From: Alphaproteobacteria bacterium
GTDB taxonomy: Bacteria; Pseudomonadota; Alphaproteobacteria; UBA2966
DNA: 64,000 nucleotides
Assembly: GCA_018654745.1 (NCBI GenBank)
Contig: JABILA010000110.1
Location: 1-64,000, forward strand
Reading direction: 5' to 3'
This document shows, one piece after another, positions 21,239 to 30,815 of the stretch; position 1 is the stretch's first letter, and every line of letters begins with the position of its first letter. Below the pieces are notes generated by a model. That model saw nothing but the letters and a program-made list of their open reading frames with translations. It was not told the origin of the DNA and did not search any database. The translations under genes were made by a program, and so were the position numbers.

Positions 21239-22468
21239 TCAGCTCGACAGTTTTGACTGAATATCTTTCCGCACAAAATCCAGAATATCATTTGTCTCGT
21301 CTGCCAGGGCAGAGACACAGGGGATCGGGTTATCCAGCAACAGGTTTTTGACGACATTGTTGTCTGTTGATCGGGGCGTTGTTGGCAGGTCCTCAAGTGT
21401 AGATTCCAGCGACGCCATACATCCCGTTTCACCTGCCCCGTTGCAGCGTAATTTTGCCAAACCACAAGGTGCCGAACAGTAGTCACTCTGGTATTTTACC
21501 GACCAACGCGCCAGATTTTGAAAACGGCCCTGCAAAATATCCCCGTGGGCGGCGGTATAAAAAGCAACACCTGGTGTGCCAAAAAGCTTGCTCATATGGG
21601 CCGGTCCACTATCCGCAAAAACGGCGTAATCAAAACTTTCGACCGCCGCCAACAATCCGCCGATCGTTTCATAGGCGTCGACAATTGTGCAACTGTTCTG
21701 CAGGTCTGGCCGGATAACCTGATCATAGAGCCGCCCCTGATGCTGATACTTGTTCAAACAAACAGTGACATCCCCGAGATCGCCCAAAGACTTTGCCAGT
21801 GCCAATGTCAGCGCAGGCGGCAACGTACGCAGCGGCGATGACGCAAGGGGTAAAATTCCGATGCGGGGCTTTTTGGCCGCAGGGCGCTTTCGTGGTGTTG
21901 CCAGGTAATTTGCCCCTGGCACCAGACCGAAGGCCGCCAACAAATCCGCTTCCATATCCACCGGCCAAACTTCGATATCGCGACGGCTTTCCAATTCACC
22001 CAGGTCGACGACCATGTGCCAGTGCTTTAATTCACTGCGCGAAATCCACAAGGTATAAAGTTTGGCTAGATCAGATGTCAGGTAAACATCGGCAGAGGAG
22101 CCTGCACAAAAAACACCGACTTCTTTTGCGCCCAGCTGGGCCTTGAAGGCGTCCAGAAACAACAGGGTTGAAACGTTACTGCCGAGCATGGCAGAGGGCA
22201 GCAAAAACAGGACCTTCTTGTTTTTGAAGTTGGTGGTTTGCCAGCGCTTTTTTGCAAGGGTTTTCAGTTTGGCTTTGGTTGTCCGTATACGAAAGACATT
22301 GCCGTTGGGTACAATTGCCTGGTTCACAAAGGCTTGTGAAGAAGAATAATAACGACCAACGCCGTCTTCTACCTGCTCGGTTTCGGGCGCGGCGTTATGC
22401 TGCGTAAACCGGAAGGGTTGATTGGCCGTGAATTCAACCAGTGGCGTTTGTGTGGGTCTGGCGTTCAT
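21239..22468 (-). CDS. Glycosyltransferase family 9 (heptosyltransferase)-like protein
   Basis: KVLFLLPSAMLGSNVSTLLFLDAF; FADSGPAHMSKLFGTPGVAFYTAA. Confidence 0.7.
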   Translation of the reverse strand: MNARPTQTPLVEFTANQPFRFTQHNAAPETEQVEDGVGRYYSSSQAFVNQAIVPNGNVFRIRTTKAKLKTLAKKRWQTTNFKNKKVLFLLPSAMLGSNVSTLLFLDAFKAQLGAKEVGVFCAGSSADVYLTSDLAKLYTLWISRSELKHWHMVVDLGELESRRDIEVWPVDMEADLLAAFGLVPGANYLATPRKRPAAKKPRIGILPLASSPLRTLPPALTLALAKSLGDLGDVTVCLNKYQHQGRLYDQVIRPDLQNSCTIVDAYETIGGLLAAVESFDYAVFADSGPAHMSKLFGTPGVAFYTAAHGDILQGRFQNLARWSVKYQSDYCSAPCGLAKLRCNGAGETGCMASLESTLEDLPTTPRSTDNNVVKNLLLDNPIPCVSALADETNDILDFVRKDIQSKLSS

Positions 22469-23061
22469 CTTTCTGACGTCACCGGTTTATTGGCTTTCAG
22501 AACAACGTGCGTCTCGACGACAACGTTATTGAGATTTTGCGCCGCTTCGGCAAATTGCTGGTTGTCCATTTCACCGCGTTCGAGCCGACCCCGCCATGGG
22601 TGATCCGGCACGAATGTCGCTGATACCAGTTCAAGATCAATACCAAGGGATAATCCCAACGGTGAATTTCCCATGCCCTTTTCGATCCATTCCAGATTTT
22701 TCTTCTGGGAAAACAGCTCAAGCCCGCCTGGCGTGATGGCCCGAACATGGGTTGGATCGTTTAAAAAGTGATCATGACGATGATGCGGTACGATGATCTT
22801 GATCAAGGCGCCATCCTGGCAAATGCGCCAGAATTCGCACATGATATCAAGATACAATTTTGTTGCCTGGCCCAGATGCTCAAGTGTGTGCTTAATCAGA
22901 ATTTCATCGACCGCATTGTCCTCCCATGGCCACGGCAAAACCTCAAGGTCAACGACCTGATCCGGATTTCCCAGATCTGACACGTCGACATTGATGTAAC
23001 CATCTTTATGATCATGGCCGCAGCCCAGGTTTAACTTCATATTGGCTTCCGGTTGGTACAA
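22465..23061 (-). CDS. Class I SAM-dependent methyltransferase
   Basis: MKLNLGCGHDHKDGYINVDVSDLGNPDQVVDLE; EILIKHTLEHLG. Confidence 0.85.
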   Translation of the reverse strand: MYQPEANMKLNLGCGHDHKDGYINVDVSDLGNPDQVVDLEVLPWPWEDNAVDEILIKHTLEHLGQATKLYLDIMCEFWRICQDGALIKIIVPHHRHDHFLNDPTHVRAITPGGLELFSQKKNLEWIEKGMGNSPLGLSLGIDLELVSATFVPDHPWRGRLERGEMDNQQFAEAAQNLNNVVVETHVVLKANKPVTSER

Positions 23062-23106
23062 ATGCCATCGCCTGTTTAATCAATCAGGCGTTCAAGGCTT
23101 GAAAAC

Positions 23107-24321
23107 ATGGATACAAGCCGATATCAGAAACTTCTGCAACAGGAGAACCGTTTAATGACGACAACTGCGCCCGGACCCGGTCCCTTGAGGATCGCAATTC
23201 AGATACCCGCCTACAGTCCGACGCTGGACCTGTCAGGCGAATTGCTGTCCGGGGAGATCAAGGTCGGTGATCGCGTGCTCTTTTCACCGGACAATCAGGC
23301 TGGCGTCGTTTCCGAATTTGAATTAAGTGCTGAAAACAGGATCAACCTGTCCCTGACCTCACCAATACACCTTGCCGGTTCGGCGCTTGTCAGCCACGAA
23401 GATGATGTGCCGGTTCAGACTGACGTCTTCTTGATAAAGCTGGATACGCCTTTAAGCAAAGACCAAATTCTCTCCGAAGACCTTGAAGTCCGCATCTGTA
23501 CGAACCAGATTTCTGTATCTGTCGTGGCACCGGATGAAGCCTTGAACACGCACAAGGAAATCACAGTTCGTTGCGCGGCTGTTGTCGCCGTGGACGAATA
23601 TGATGACCTTGCCGCGACAGGCTCGTGCGAATTGTTCCTGGACGGCATCGAGATTTCGCGCGGACAGATCAACATGAAAGGTTATGCGGACCAGCGTCAA
23701 TTGCGGACTGTGCGGGCGACTAACATTACCCGGGTCAATCACCGTGTAACCGATGAAGATCGCCGCAATCGTTTTGGCCACACCGGTGGCGTATTATGGC
23801 TGACCGGCTTATCCGGGTCGGGGAAATCGACCCTGGCGGTTGAGCTGGAAACCGAACTTTTTAACAGGGGCTATCAGGTTTACGTTCTGGATGGCGACAA
23901 CATTCGCCATGGCCTGAATGCCAATCTTGGTTTTTCACCGGAAGATCGTTCCGAGAATATCCGGCGTGTCGGTGAAGTTGCAGCCTTGTTTGCGCGTGCC
24001 GGCTTCATTGCCATCAGTGCCTTTATCTCGCCCTATCAATCAGACCGCGAGCGGGCCAGAGCCGCCGCTGATGACTTCCACGAAGTCTTTGTCAGTGCTG
24101 ACCTCGGTGTCTGCGAAAACCGTGATCCCAAGGGGCTTTATGCCAAGGCGAGAAAGGGAGAAATCCCGGACTTTACGGGTATTTCGGCACCCTATGAGCT
24201 GCCGGAAAAGCCTGAATTGACAGTGGATACCGGTAATCTGTCTGTAGAACAAAGTGTCCAGGCTGTGCTTGAGTATGTAACGGCCAACTTTGGCGCAACC
24301 CCAGAACATCCAGGGGTGTGA
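23107..24321 (+). CDS. cysC: Adenylyl-sulfate kinase with N-terminal EF-Tu/CysN domain II-III-like region (no GTPase domain)
   Basis: C-terminal VLWLTGLSGSGKSTLAVELE...VLDGDNIRHGLNANLGFSPEDRSENIRRVGEVA; N-terminal LDLSGELLSGEIKVGDRVLFSPDNQAGVV resembles EF-Tu domain 2. Start may be 23107 or 23155. Confidence 0.88.
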   Translation: MDTSRYQKLLQQENRLMTTTAPGPGPLRIAIQIPAYSPTLDLSGELLSGEIKVGDRVLFSPDNQAGVVSEFELSAENRINLSLTSPIHLAGSALVSHEDDVPVQTDVFLIKLDTPLSKDQILSEDLEVRICTNQISVSVVAPDEALNTHKEITVRCAAVVAVDEYDDLAATGSCELFLDGIEISRGQINMKGYADQRQLRTVRATNITRVNHRVTDEDRRNRFGHTGGVLWLTGLSGSGKSTLAVELETELFNRGYQVYVLDGDNIRHGLNANLGFSPEDRSENIRRVGEVAALFARAGFIAISAFISPYQSDRERARAAADDFHEVFVSADLGVCENRDPKGLYAKARKGEIPDFTGISAPYELPEKPELTVDTGNLSVEQSVQAVLEYVTANFGATPEHPGV

Positions 24322-24322
24322 C

Positions 24323-24994
24323 GTGAGCGAAAACCTGGCAGGTGTACAAACAAGAATAACTGCGGCGACCCGTCAGGCTGGTCGAGCGCCAGGCAGCGTC
24401 GGGCTTGTGGCTGTTTCCAAGACCAAACCGGCAGCAGAAATAAGACCTGTTCTTGAGGCAGGACAACGCCTTTTTGGCGAAAACCGGGTTCAGGAAGCCG
24501 AAGGCAAATGGCCAGAATTAAGGGCGGATTTTCCGGACGCCAATGTACATCTGATCGGCCCCTTGCAAACCAACAAGGTTAAACAGGCGGTGGCCTTGTT
24601 TGACGCCATTGAAACGGTTGATCGACCGAAGCTTGCCCGGGCCCTGGCGACCGAGATGCAACGGACAGATCGTTACCTTGATTGTTATATTGAAATCAAT
24701 GTTGGCGAAGAAGATCAGAAGGCTGGCATAGCGCCTCAGGACGCAGATGAATTTATCGCCCTTTGTCGGGATGAACTGAAACTACCGGTCAAAGGCCTGA
24801 TGTGCATTCCGCCTGCAGGCGAAGAGCCAGCGCCCTTTTTTGCCTTGCTGGCAAAAATAGCGGCGCGCAATAATCTGGCAGAAATCAGTATGGGCATGAG
24901 TTCAGATTTCGAAGTGGCCATAGAATTTGGCGCAACCCTGGTCCGTGTTGGCACCGCTATTTTTGGTGTCAGGAACTATTCGCCCACAAAATAA
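24323..24994 (+). CDS. YggS-family pyridoxal-phosphate-dependent protein
   Basis: VGLVAVSKTKPAAEIRPVLEAGQRLFGENRVQEAEGKW, HLIGPLQTNK, ISMGMSSDFEVAIEFG; GTG start at 24323. Confidence 0.93.
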   Translation: MSENLAGVQTRITAATRQAGRAPGSVGLVAVSKTKPAAEIRPVLEAGQRLFGENRVQEAEGKWPELRADFPDANVHLIGPLQTNKVKQAVALFDAIETVDRPKLARALATEMQRTDRYLDCYIEINVGEEDQKAGIAPQDADEFIALCRDELKLPVKGLMCIPPAGEEPAPFFALLAKIAARNNLAEISMGMSSDFEVAIEFGATLVRVGTAIFGVRNYSPTK

Positions 24995-24996
24995 AT

Positions 24997-25515
24997 CTAG
25001 TTCGCCGCAGTAATTTCCATCCTGCAACCTGGCGTGATCCGGCCCAGCACATACAGCATGTCCTCAAGGGGTACGGCCGCACAGCCTTCTGTGGGTGCAA
25101 AATTCTCTCGCGCCAGGTGAAAAAATATGGCGCTGCCAGCGCCCGGCACGACCGGATTGCTGTTGTGATCCAGGGTAATAATCACATCATAGACATGGTC
25201 TTCCCGCCACAAATTTTCGCACGACGCGGTATGCGGCAAGGTTACGAACTTGTTGTAGTCGGGATGCGCAGGATCATCGCACCAGCCATCATTTGGCGAT
25301 AATGCAATAACAGGCAAGGCGCTGACGGGTGCTGCCATGCGGTCCGGGCGGTAATATATTTTTTGCAAGACCCAGGATCCAACCGGGCTGACGCCATCGC
25401 CTTCGATTTTTTCAGTCTGCCTGCCGCCCTTGCCCAAAGCACAGGTCATGACCCTGCTACCCAGACAGAGTTTGCCGTCTGGTCTGACGATCAGATTATT
25501 CGATTGATGGGTCAT
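24997..25515 (-). CDS. L,D-transpeptidase family protein
   Basis: IFFHLARENFAPTEGCAAVPLEDM catalytic H...C motif. Confidence 0.85.
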   Translation of the reverse strand: MTHQSNNLIVRPDGKLCLGSRVMTCALGKGGRQTEKIEGDGVSPVGSWVLQKIYYRPDRMAAPVSALPVIALSPNDGWCDDPAHPDYNKFVTLPHTASCENLWREDHVYDVIITLDHNSNPVVPGAGSAIFFHLARENFAPTEGCAAVPLEDMLYVLGRITPGCRMEITAAN

Positions 25516-25590
25516 GCGGACAAATCCATGACGTCAGGATAACCAGATTACGTGGCTGTCCGTCAATATACAGCATTGATTGAGAGGACT

Positions 25591-26691
25591 TTAGTTCGCC
25601 TGTGATCCCTGCAGGGATTTTACCCGGTTATCCGTGTTGTAAGCTGCGTGGCTTTTGAAGGCAGCGCGCAGGTCTCGTGCTGCAGCCAGGAGGGCATCAC
25701 GATTCGCTGTCTTTTGCTGCAACGGGGTCAGACCATTTTCATTCAGGCCAGCCAGGGAAGCGCCTGTTGAGTTTGAACCTGGCTGTGTCGGAGATATATA
25801 GGGCCGTGCCAGCGGTTGTGGGCTTTCTGGTCGGGCAACCTGTTGGTTGGCCATCGCCAGATTTGTCAAAACGGGCCCTGGTTTTGTTAACGCGGGTGCG
25901 GCCTGGGCCTGGACCATGGTTTGTGCAGGGCCTGCATCGGGGCGGAACATAGTATTCCGAATGGCGCCAGGGCTTGCCATGACGGCAGATATTTGTGCGG
26001 AAGCCGAAGCGCCTGCAGGCCTGTCGTGCATGTTAAAGAAATTGATGCCGCCGGCTTGGGCTATCGACTGGGCTTCGGACATTGCTGGTGCACTTGATTC
26101 TGCTGTAGCACTTGATCCTGCTGTAGCTCCGGGCGATTCAGTCGCTGGTGCTGCCGTTGCGAACTGAAGGCCAATAGGTTTGCTGGCCACGGTCGCCGCC
26201 GCGGGATTTGCCCCAGCTTCGGGTGTCGCGGCAGCTATTGCGGTCTCAGGCAAGGTTGTGGGCACGGTATCATCTGTGTCACCGTTGCCAAACAGGCTGG
26301 CGATTGCCATTTCACCGGCATCCTGCCCCGTCACTTCCTGCAAGGCTGTGTTTACGGCGGCAATTGCGAGACCGGGAATACCACCCAGAAGACCACCGCC
26401 CAGCATGCGTGCCGCCGGGGCGATTTGATCGCCGGTGATGGCGCGATAGATGTCGGAAACAATGGGAATATGCTGCAAGGGATTGATGACATCGAGAATA
26501 TCACCAAAGGTGAAGCCATCCTCGCCCCACGCCATGGTCTCAGCCCCTTCCGCCACTTCAGGTTTTACTGAATTGGCAGAGTTCTGATCCCGTGTTTTCA
26601 TCGCACGTGCGTAGTCCGCGTACCTGTCAAAAGGCTCGCCACCACCGCTCGGTGCAATATTTTCCAATGTCATTTTAACTCCTGTACTCAC
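25591..26691 (-). CDS. Hypothetical Ala/Pro-rich protein with a conserved-looking N-terminal segment
   Basis: 366 aa ORF; N-terminal DGFTFGDILDVINPLQHIPIVSDIYRAITGDQI; low-complexity C-terminal half. Confidence 0.7.
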   Translation of the reverse strand: MSTGVKMTLENIAPSGGGEPFDRYADYARAMKTRDQNSANSVKPEVAEGAETMAWGEDGFTFGDILDVINPLQHIPIVSDIYRAITGDQIAPAARMLGGGLLGGIPGLAIAAVNTALQEVTGQDAGEMAIASLFGNGDTDDTVPTTLPETAIAAATPEAGANPAAATVASKPIGLQFATAAPATESPGATAGSSATAESSAPAMSEAQSIAQAGGINFFNMHDRPAGASASAQISAVMASPGAIRNTMFRPDAGPAQTMVQAQAAPALTKPGPVLTNLAMANQQVARPESPQPLARPYISPTQPGSNSTGASLAGLNENGLTPLQQKTANRDALLAAARDLRAAFKSHAAYNTDNRVKSLQGSQAN

Positions 26692-26871
26692 CAGGACCGT
26701 AGCAAGCGGGATGCCAGGAATCGGAAAGCAGTAAAAATCGTTTAATGACAGTGAGTTAGGATAATATTTGGTGGCCAGATCGCATTCGGATCTGGCAATT
26801 CAGGCAATTTCTGCCGTTTGCGCGCGCCTGAAGCGGGTTCTTGCCGGGCAGGCCTGGTCGAGAGGCCAAAT

Positions 26872-28047
26872 TCAGAGCAAATGTCCACTGCGGCGGCGTT
26901 TGGTCGCCAGGTAGCGTTCATTATGGGCATTAGGCGGAAAATGATGGGCAACACGCTCAACGACTTCAATGTCTGCTTCAGCAAGGCCTGCCACCTTGTC
27001 GGGGTTGTTGGTCATCAACCGGACCTGCGAAAACCCCAGTAAATGCAACATACGAGCCGCTGGCTGAAAGATACGCTCGTCTGATTCAAAACCCAGACGC
27101 TCGTTGGCATCAACAGTGTCAAAGCCCTGGTCTTGCAGGTCATAGGCCCGCAGCTTGTTAATCAGGCCAATACCGCGCCCTTCCTGGGCCAGATAACACA
27201 AGACCCCGCCCCCGGCTTCGCCCATCAATCGCAGGGCACCGCGCAATTGATCACCACAATCGCATTTGAGAGACCCGAGCAAGTCGCCTGTAAAACATTC
27301 AGAATGAAGTCTGGTCAGCACAGGCTGGTTCCGGGGCGGATCGCCAACAATTATGGCCAGATGTTCGATGCCGCCATCAGCCGGGCGAAAAGCCACGATA
27401 CGGGTATCTTCCGCACCTTCCAGAGGCACTTTTGCGGATGTTACCTCGGTCAGGGCGTTGGCTTCTGTTTCAGGAAAGCCTTTTATTTCAGATACTTGTG
27501 TGGAAAGAACATCATTGTTTCGCATCCACAACAAAAGTGCTTCAGCGGCCCCGGAGGCTGCGCTGATGACTACGGCAGACGGCAGTAACCGGGCCAGCTT
27601 GCAAAGTTTGATCGCGGCTTCTGTTAACAGGGGATTTGGCGCTTCATTGCGGGCAAAGGGGCCACGCAGGGGATGTGTCAGGTCGTCCGTCGGGTCCGCA
27701 AGGGCGGAAAGATCAGACGCCGTGTCATTTTGTCCAATGCGCAGGGAAATGGCGTTGGATTTTGGCGGAATATGCAGGACTTCAGCCCGTCGAGCGCTGA
27801 TGATAAAGCCAAAATGCGGGGCATCCGTATCCCTGGCCAGATCACGCATCTCTTTCAGGCCGGTATCCGTCAGGTCTTCTGCTGCCCTGGCGATCGCAAC
27901 AGACCCGTCTCCATCGATCAGGGCCACGGCCAATCCGCGGCGCAAATCGGCAATGGCACGACCAATGCTGCGAAGGGGACGGTTCAGGGGAACGGATGTC
28001 GTCATAATTCTCGTTATCGCTTGTGCACAGTCAGCAACTGGCGGCAA
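26872..28047 (-). CDS. ribA: GTP cyclohydrolase II with degenerate RibB-like N-terminal domain
   Basis: RLHSECFTGDLLGSLKCDCGDQL zinc site, AQEGRGIGLINKLRAY; N-terminus AIADLRRGLAVALIDGDGSVAIARAAEDL. Confidence 0.9.
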   Translation of the reverse strand: MPPVADCAQAITRIMTTSVPLNRPLRSIGRAIADLRRGLAVALIDGDGSVAIARAAEDLTDTGLKEMRDLARDTDAPHFGFIISARRAEVLHIPPKSNAISLRIGQNDTASDLSALADPTDDLTHPLRGPFARNEAPNPLLTEAAIKLCKLARLLPSAVVISAASGAAEALLLWMRNNDVLSTQVSEIKGFPETEANALTEVTSAKVPLEGAEDTRIVAFRPADGGIEHLAIIVGDPPRNQPVLTRLHSECFTGDLLGSLKCDCGDQLRGALRLMGEAGGGVLCYLAQEGRGIGLINKLRAYDLQDQGFDTVDANERLGFESDERIFQPAARMLHLLGFSQVRLMTNNPDKVAGLAEADIEVVERVAHHFPPNAHNERYLATKRRRSGHLL

Positions 28048-28228
28048 CCCTTGCCAAATTACGACAGGGCGTTAGATATGATATCAAACGTTCCGTGTCC
28101 GCCAGGGCTTGCCGGGTATGGTGTGTGCGGTCACAATTACCTGCTTATTCAAGCTGGCACAAGCGCCGGAAATATGAAGTTTCGTTGTAAACCAGGGTGG
28201 AACGCTGATCCGCCACAGGAGAATATGT

Positions 28229-29089
28229 ATGGCCCCTGAGGGCAAAGACGATACCACGCCATCGAACGACCGTTGGGAAAGTGGCATTCACACAGATTTT
28301 TCCAGGGCGATGTCTTATGGCGACTATCTGCAACTGGACAAGATTCTGGATGCCCAGGAAATCAGGTCCGAAGCCCATGACGAGATGCTGTTTGTCATCA
28401 TCCATCAGGCATCGGAACTTTGGCTGAAACTGATGATCCATGAAATCAGGGGCGCTGCGACGGCACTGACAGACGGCAAATTGCAGGCGGCCTTCAAGAT
28501 GCTGGCCAGGGTTTCGCGCATTCAGTCGCAGATCATTCAGTCGTGGGACATCCTGTCGACGATGACACCTTCTGATTATCTGACCTTCAGGGATACGTTG
28601 GGCCAGTCGTCGGGGTTTCAGTCCTGGCAGTACAGGTCTGTTGAATTTATGCTGGGTAACAAAAACGGTGCCCTGGTGAAGCCCCATATGCACGACAAGG
28701 CGCTGTCAAATAATCTGACCAGCATTCTGAATGCACCCAGTGTCTATGATCTGGCTTTAAAGATCCTGGCTGAAAACGGTCTCGCCATTGACGCCTCGAG
28801 GCTGGATCGGGACTGGTCAAAACCTTATGAGCCGCATGAGAGTGTTGAGGCGGCGTGGGTGGAAATTTATCAGCAGCCGGAAAAATATTGGGAACTTTAT
28901 CAGTTGGCCGAAAAACTGATTGATGTTGAAGACTGGTTTCAGCAATGGCGCTTTCGCCATATGAAAACAGTTGAACGGATCATCGGTTTCAAGACCGGCA
29001 CAGGCGGCACATCGGGTGTCGGCTTTTTGAAAAAAGCGCTGGATCACAGGTTCTTTCCCGAACTTTGGTCCTTGCGCACGGCACTATAG
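28229..29089 (+). CDS. kynA: Tryptophan 2,3-dioxygenase
   Basis: [62 protein letters not shown]. Confidence 0.95.
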   Translation: MAPEGKDDTTPSNDRWESGIHTDFSRAMSYGDYLQLDKILDAQEIRSEAHDEMLFVIIHQASELWLKLMIHEIRGAATALTDGKLQAAFKMLARVSRIQSQIIQSWDILSTMTPSDYLTFRDTLGQSSGFQSWQYRSVEFMLGNKNGALVKPHMHDKALSNNLTSILNAPSVYDLALKILAENGLAIDASRLDRDWSKPYEPHESVEAAWVEIYQQPEKYWELYQLAEKLIDVEDWFQQWRFRHMKTVERIIGFKTGTGGTSGVGFLKKALDHRFFPELWSLRTAL

Positions 29090-29121
29090 AAATTAACCGG
29101 AACCAGTCAGGAAACAATAAT

Positions 29122-29994
29122 ATGAGTGACGTCATTTACCGTGGATATGATCGGGAAGCCCTGGACGCGCAGTATTTTTTGCGCCCACAAGTTGATGATT
29201 TTGAGGCATTTGTTACCTTGTATCAACAACTTAGTAATGAAGCTCGGGAAGAGTTCAGTTGTGCGCTGGACATAGCCTATGGGGAAAAACCTGGCGAAAA
29301 ACTGGACGTGTTTATGCCGGATAGTGCCGCTGGCGCGCCGGTGCATTTTTTCATTCATGGCGGCTACTGGCAGTCCATGGACAAAAGCGACTTTGACTAT
29401 GTTGCCAAGGGACTGGTGCCAAGGGGTGCCGTCACTGTTGTCGTCAATTACACCCTGGCCCCTGAAGTTCATATTGATGAAATTGTCCGCCAGAACCGGG
29501 CAGCGCTTGCCTGGACCTGGAAGAACATTGCGCAATATGGTGGTGATCCGGAAAATATCCATGTCTCTGGTCATTCCGCCGGCGGCCATCTGACCGCGAT
29601 GATGGGAGCGACGGACTGGCCGGGTTTTGATAGTGATCTGCCCGGTAATCTGGTCAAAAGCGGTTTGCCGATCAGTGGTGTTTTTGAGCTTGAACCCGTC
29701 CTGAAATCGTATCTCAATGAGGTCCTGGACCTGGATGAAGCCGAGGCCGAACGCAACAGCCCGGCCTTGCTGACGTCGCCGCAACCGATGCCCTATGTCC
29801 TGACCCTGGGCGGCGACGAAACCGTGGAATTTCACCGCCAGACCAACGATTATGCCCAGACCCTCAGGGATCAGGGGTCCGAGGTCGAGGTGATTATTCC
29901 GGACGGGCTTAACCACTTTACAATTGTTGAGGAATATAAGGATCCGAACAGTAATCTAAGCAATATTGCCTGCCGTTTGATGGGACTTGGCTGA
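29122..29994 (+). CDS. Alpha/beta hydrolase, probable kynurenine formamidase
   Basis: HFFIHGGYWQSMDKSDF (HGGYW), VSGHSAGGHLTAMM nucleophile elbow; immediately downstream of kynA. Confidence 0.85.
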   Translation: MSDVIYRGYDREALDAQYFLRPQVDDFEAFVTLYQQLSNEAREEFSCALDIAYGEKPGEKLDVFMPDSAAGAPVHFFIHGGYWQSMDKSDFDYVAKGLVPRGAVTVVVNYTLAPEVHIDEIVRQNRAALAWTWKNIAQYGGDPENIHVSGHSAGGHLTAMMGATDWPGFDSDLPGNLVKSGLPISGVFELEPVLKSYLNEVLDLDEAEAERNSPALLTSPQPMPYVLTLGGDETVEFHRQTNDYAQTLRDQGSEVEVIIPDGLNHFTIVEEYKDPNSNLSNIACRLMGLG

Positions 29995-30101
29995 GGCGTA
30001 AGCTATTTGCAAACATGGTTGTTCGAATCGAGCTTTTGATGCATCCTTGTTTGTGTTAATCCGGGCGTGCAAAAGCAATATGACACGGGAGTATTAAGCG
30101 C

Positions 30102-30791
30102 ATGAGTGCTGGCAAGTCAGTCTTGTTGGTTGACGATGACGAGGCCCTGCGCCAGACGTTGTCAGATCAACTCGGCCTGCATGAAGAATTCAGCGTATCT
30201 GTTTCAACAACAGGTGCTGATGCTCTGGAGCTGGTGAAAACCGGCGTTTATGACCTGATATTGCTTGATGTCGGCCTGCCGGACCTTGATGGACGCGAGG
30301 TTTGCAAGTTGATGCGCAAGGCAGGCGTCAAAACCCCGATCATCATGTTAACCGGTGCCGATTCTGATTCTGATACCATTCTTGGTCTTGAGTCGGGCGC
30401 CAACGATTACGTCACCAAGCCGTTTCGCCTCGGCGTTCTTGTTGCCCGGATGCGGTCACAATTACGTCAACACGAACAAAGTGAAGACGCCGTCTTCAAT
30501 ATCGGTCCCTACAGTTTCAGGCCTGCAAATAAATTGCTTGTGGAACTTGAGACGGAAAAAAAGGTTCGGCTGACGGAAAAGGAAACATCGATCCTGAAGT
30601 ATCTCTACCGGGCAGGATCAAAAGTTGTTGGCCGCGAAATCCTGTTGGCCGAAGTTTGGGGATACAACGCCGGCGTCACCACACATACGCTGGAAACCCA
30701 TATCTATCGGCTGCGTCAAAAAATAGAACTCAATCCATCGGAGGCAGCCATATTGGTTACCGAGCCAGGCGGCTATCGACTGGCACCATAA
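30102..30791 (+). CDS. OmpR-family response regulator (no adjacent histidine kinase)
   Basis: VLLVDDDEALRQTL, LDVGLPDLDG, winged-helix LTEKETSILKYLYRAG...THTLETHIYRLRQKIE. Confidence 0.93.
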   Translation: MSAGKSVLLVDDDEALRQTLSDQLGLHEEFSVSVSTTGADALELVKTGVYDLILLDVGLPDLDGREVCKLMRKAGVKTPIIMLTGADSDSDTILGLESGANDYVTKPFRLGVLVARMRSQLRQHEQSEDAVFNIGPYSFRPANKLLVELETEKKVRLTEKETSILKYLYRAGSKVVGREILLAEVWGYNAGVTTHTLETHIYRLRQKIELNPSEAAILVTEPGGYRLAP

Positions 30792-30815
30792 ACTGAAACC
30801 GTAAGGGGGCGACGG

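Noticed and set aside
29107-29916. 269-aa minus-strand ORF antisense to the kynurenine formamidase
   Set aside because: Overlaps a well-supported hydrolase almost completely and has no recognisable motifs.
30001-30070. tRNA-like string (gttcgaatc) in the gap before the response regulator
   Set aside because: No acceptor, D or anticodon stems can be folded around it.
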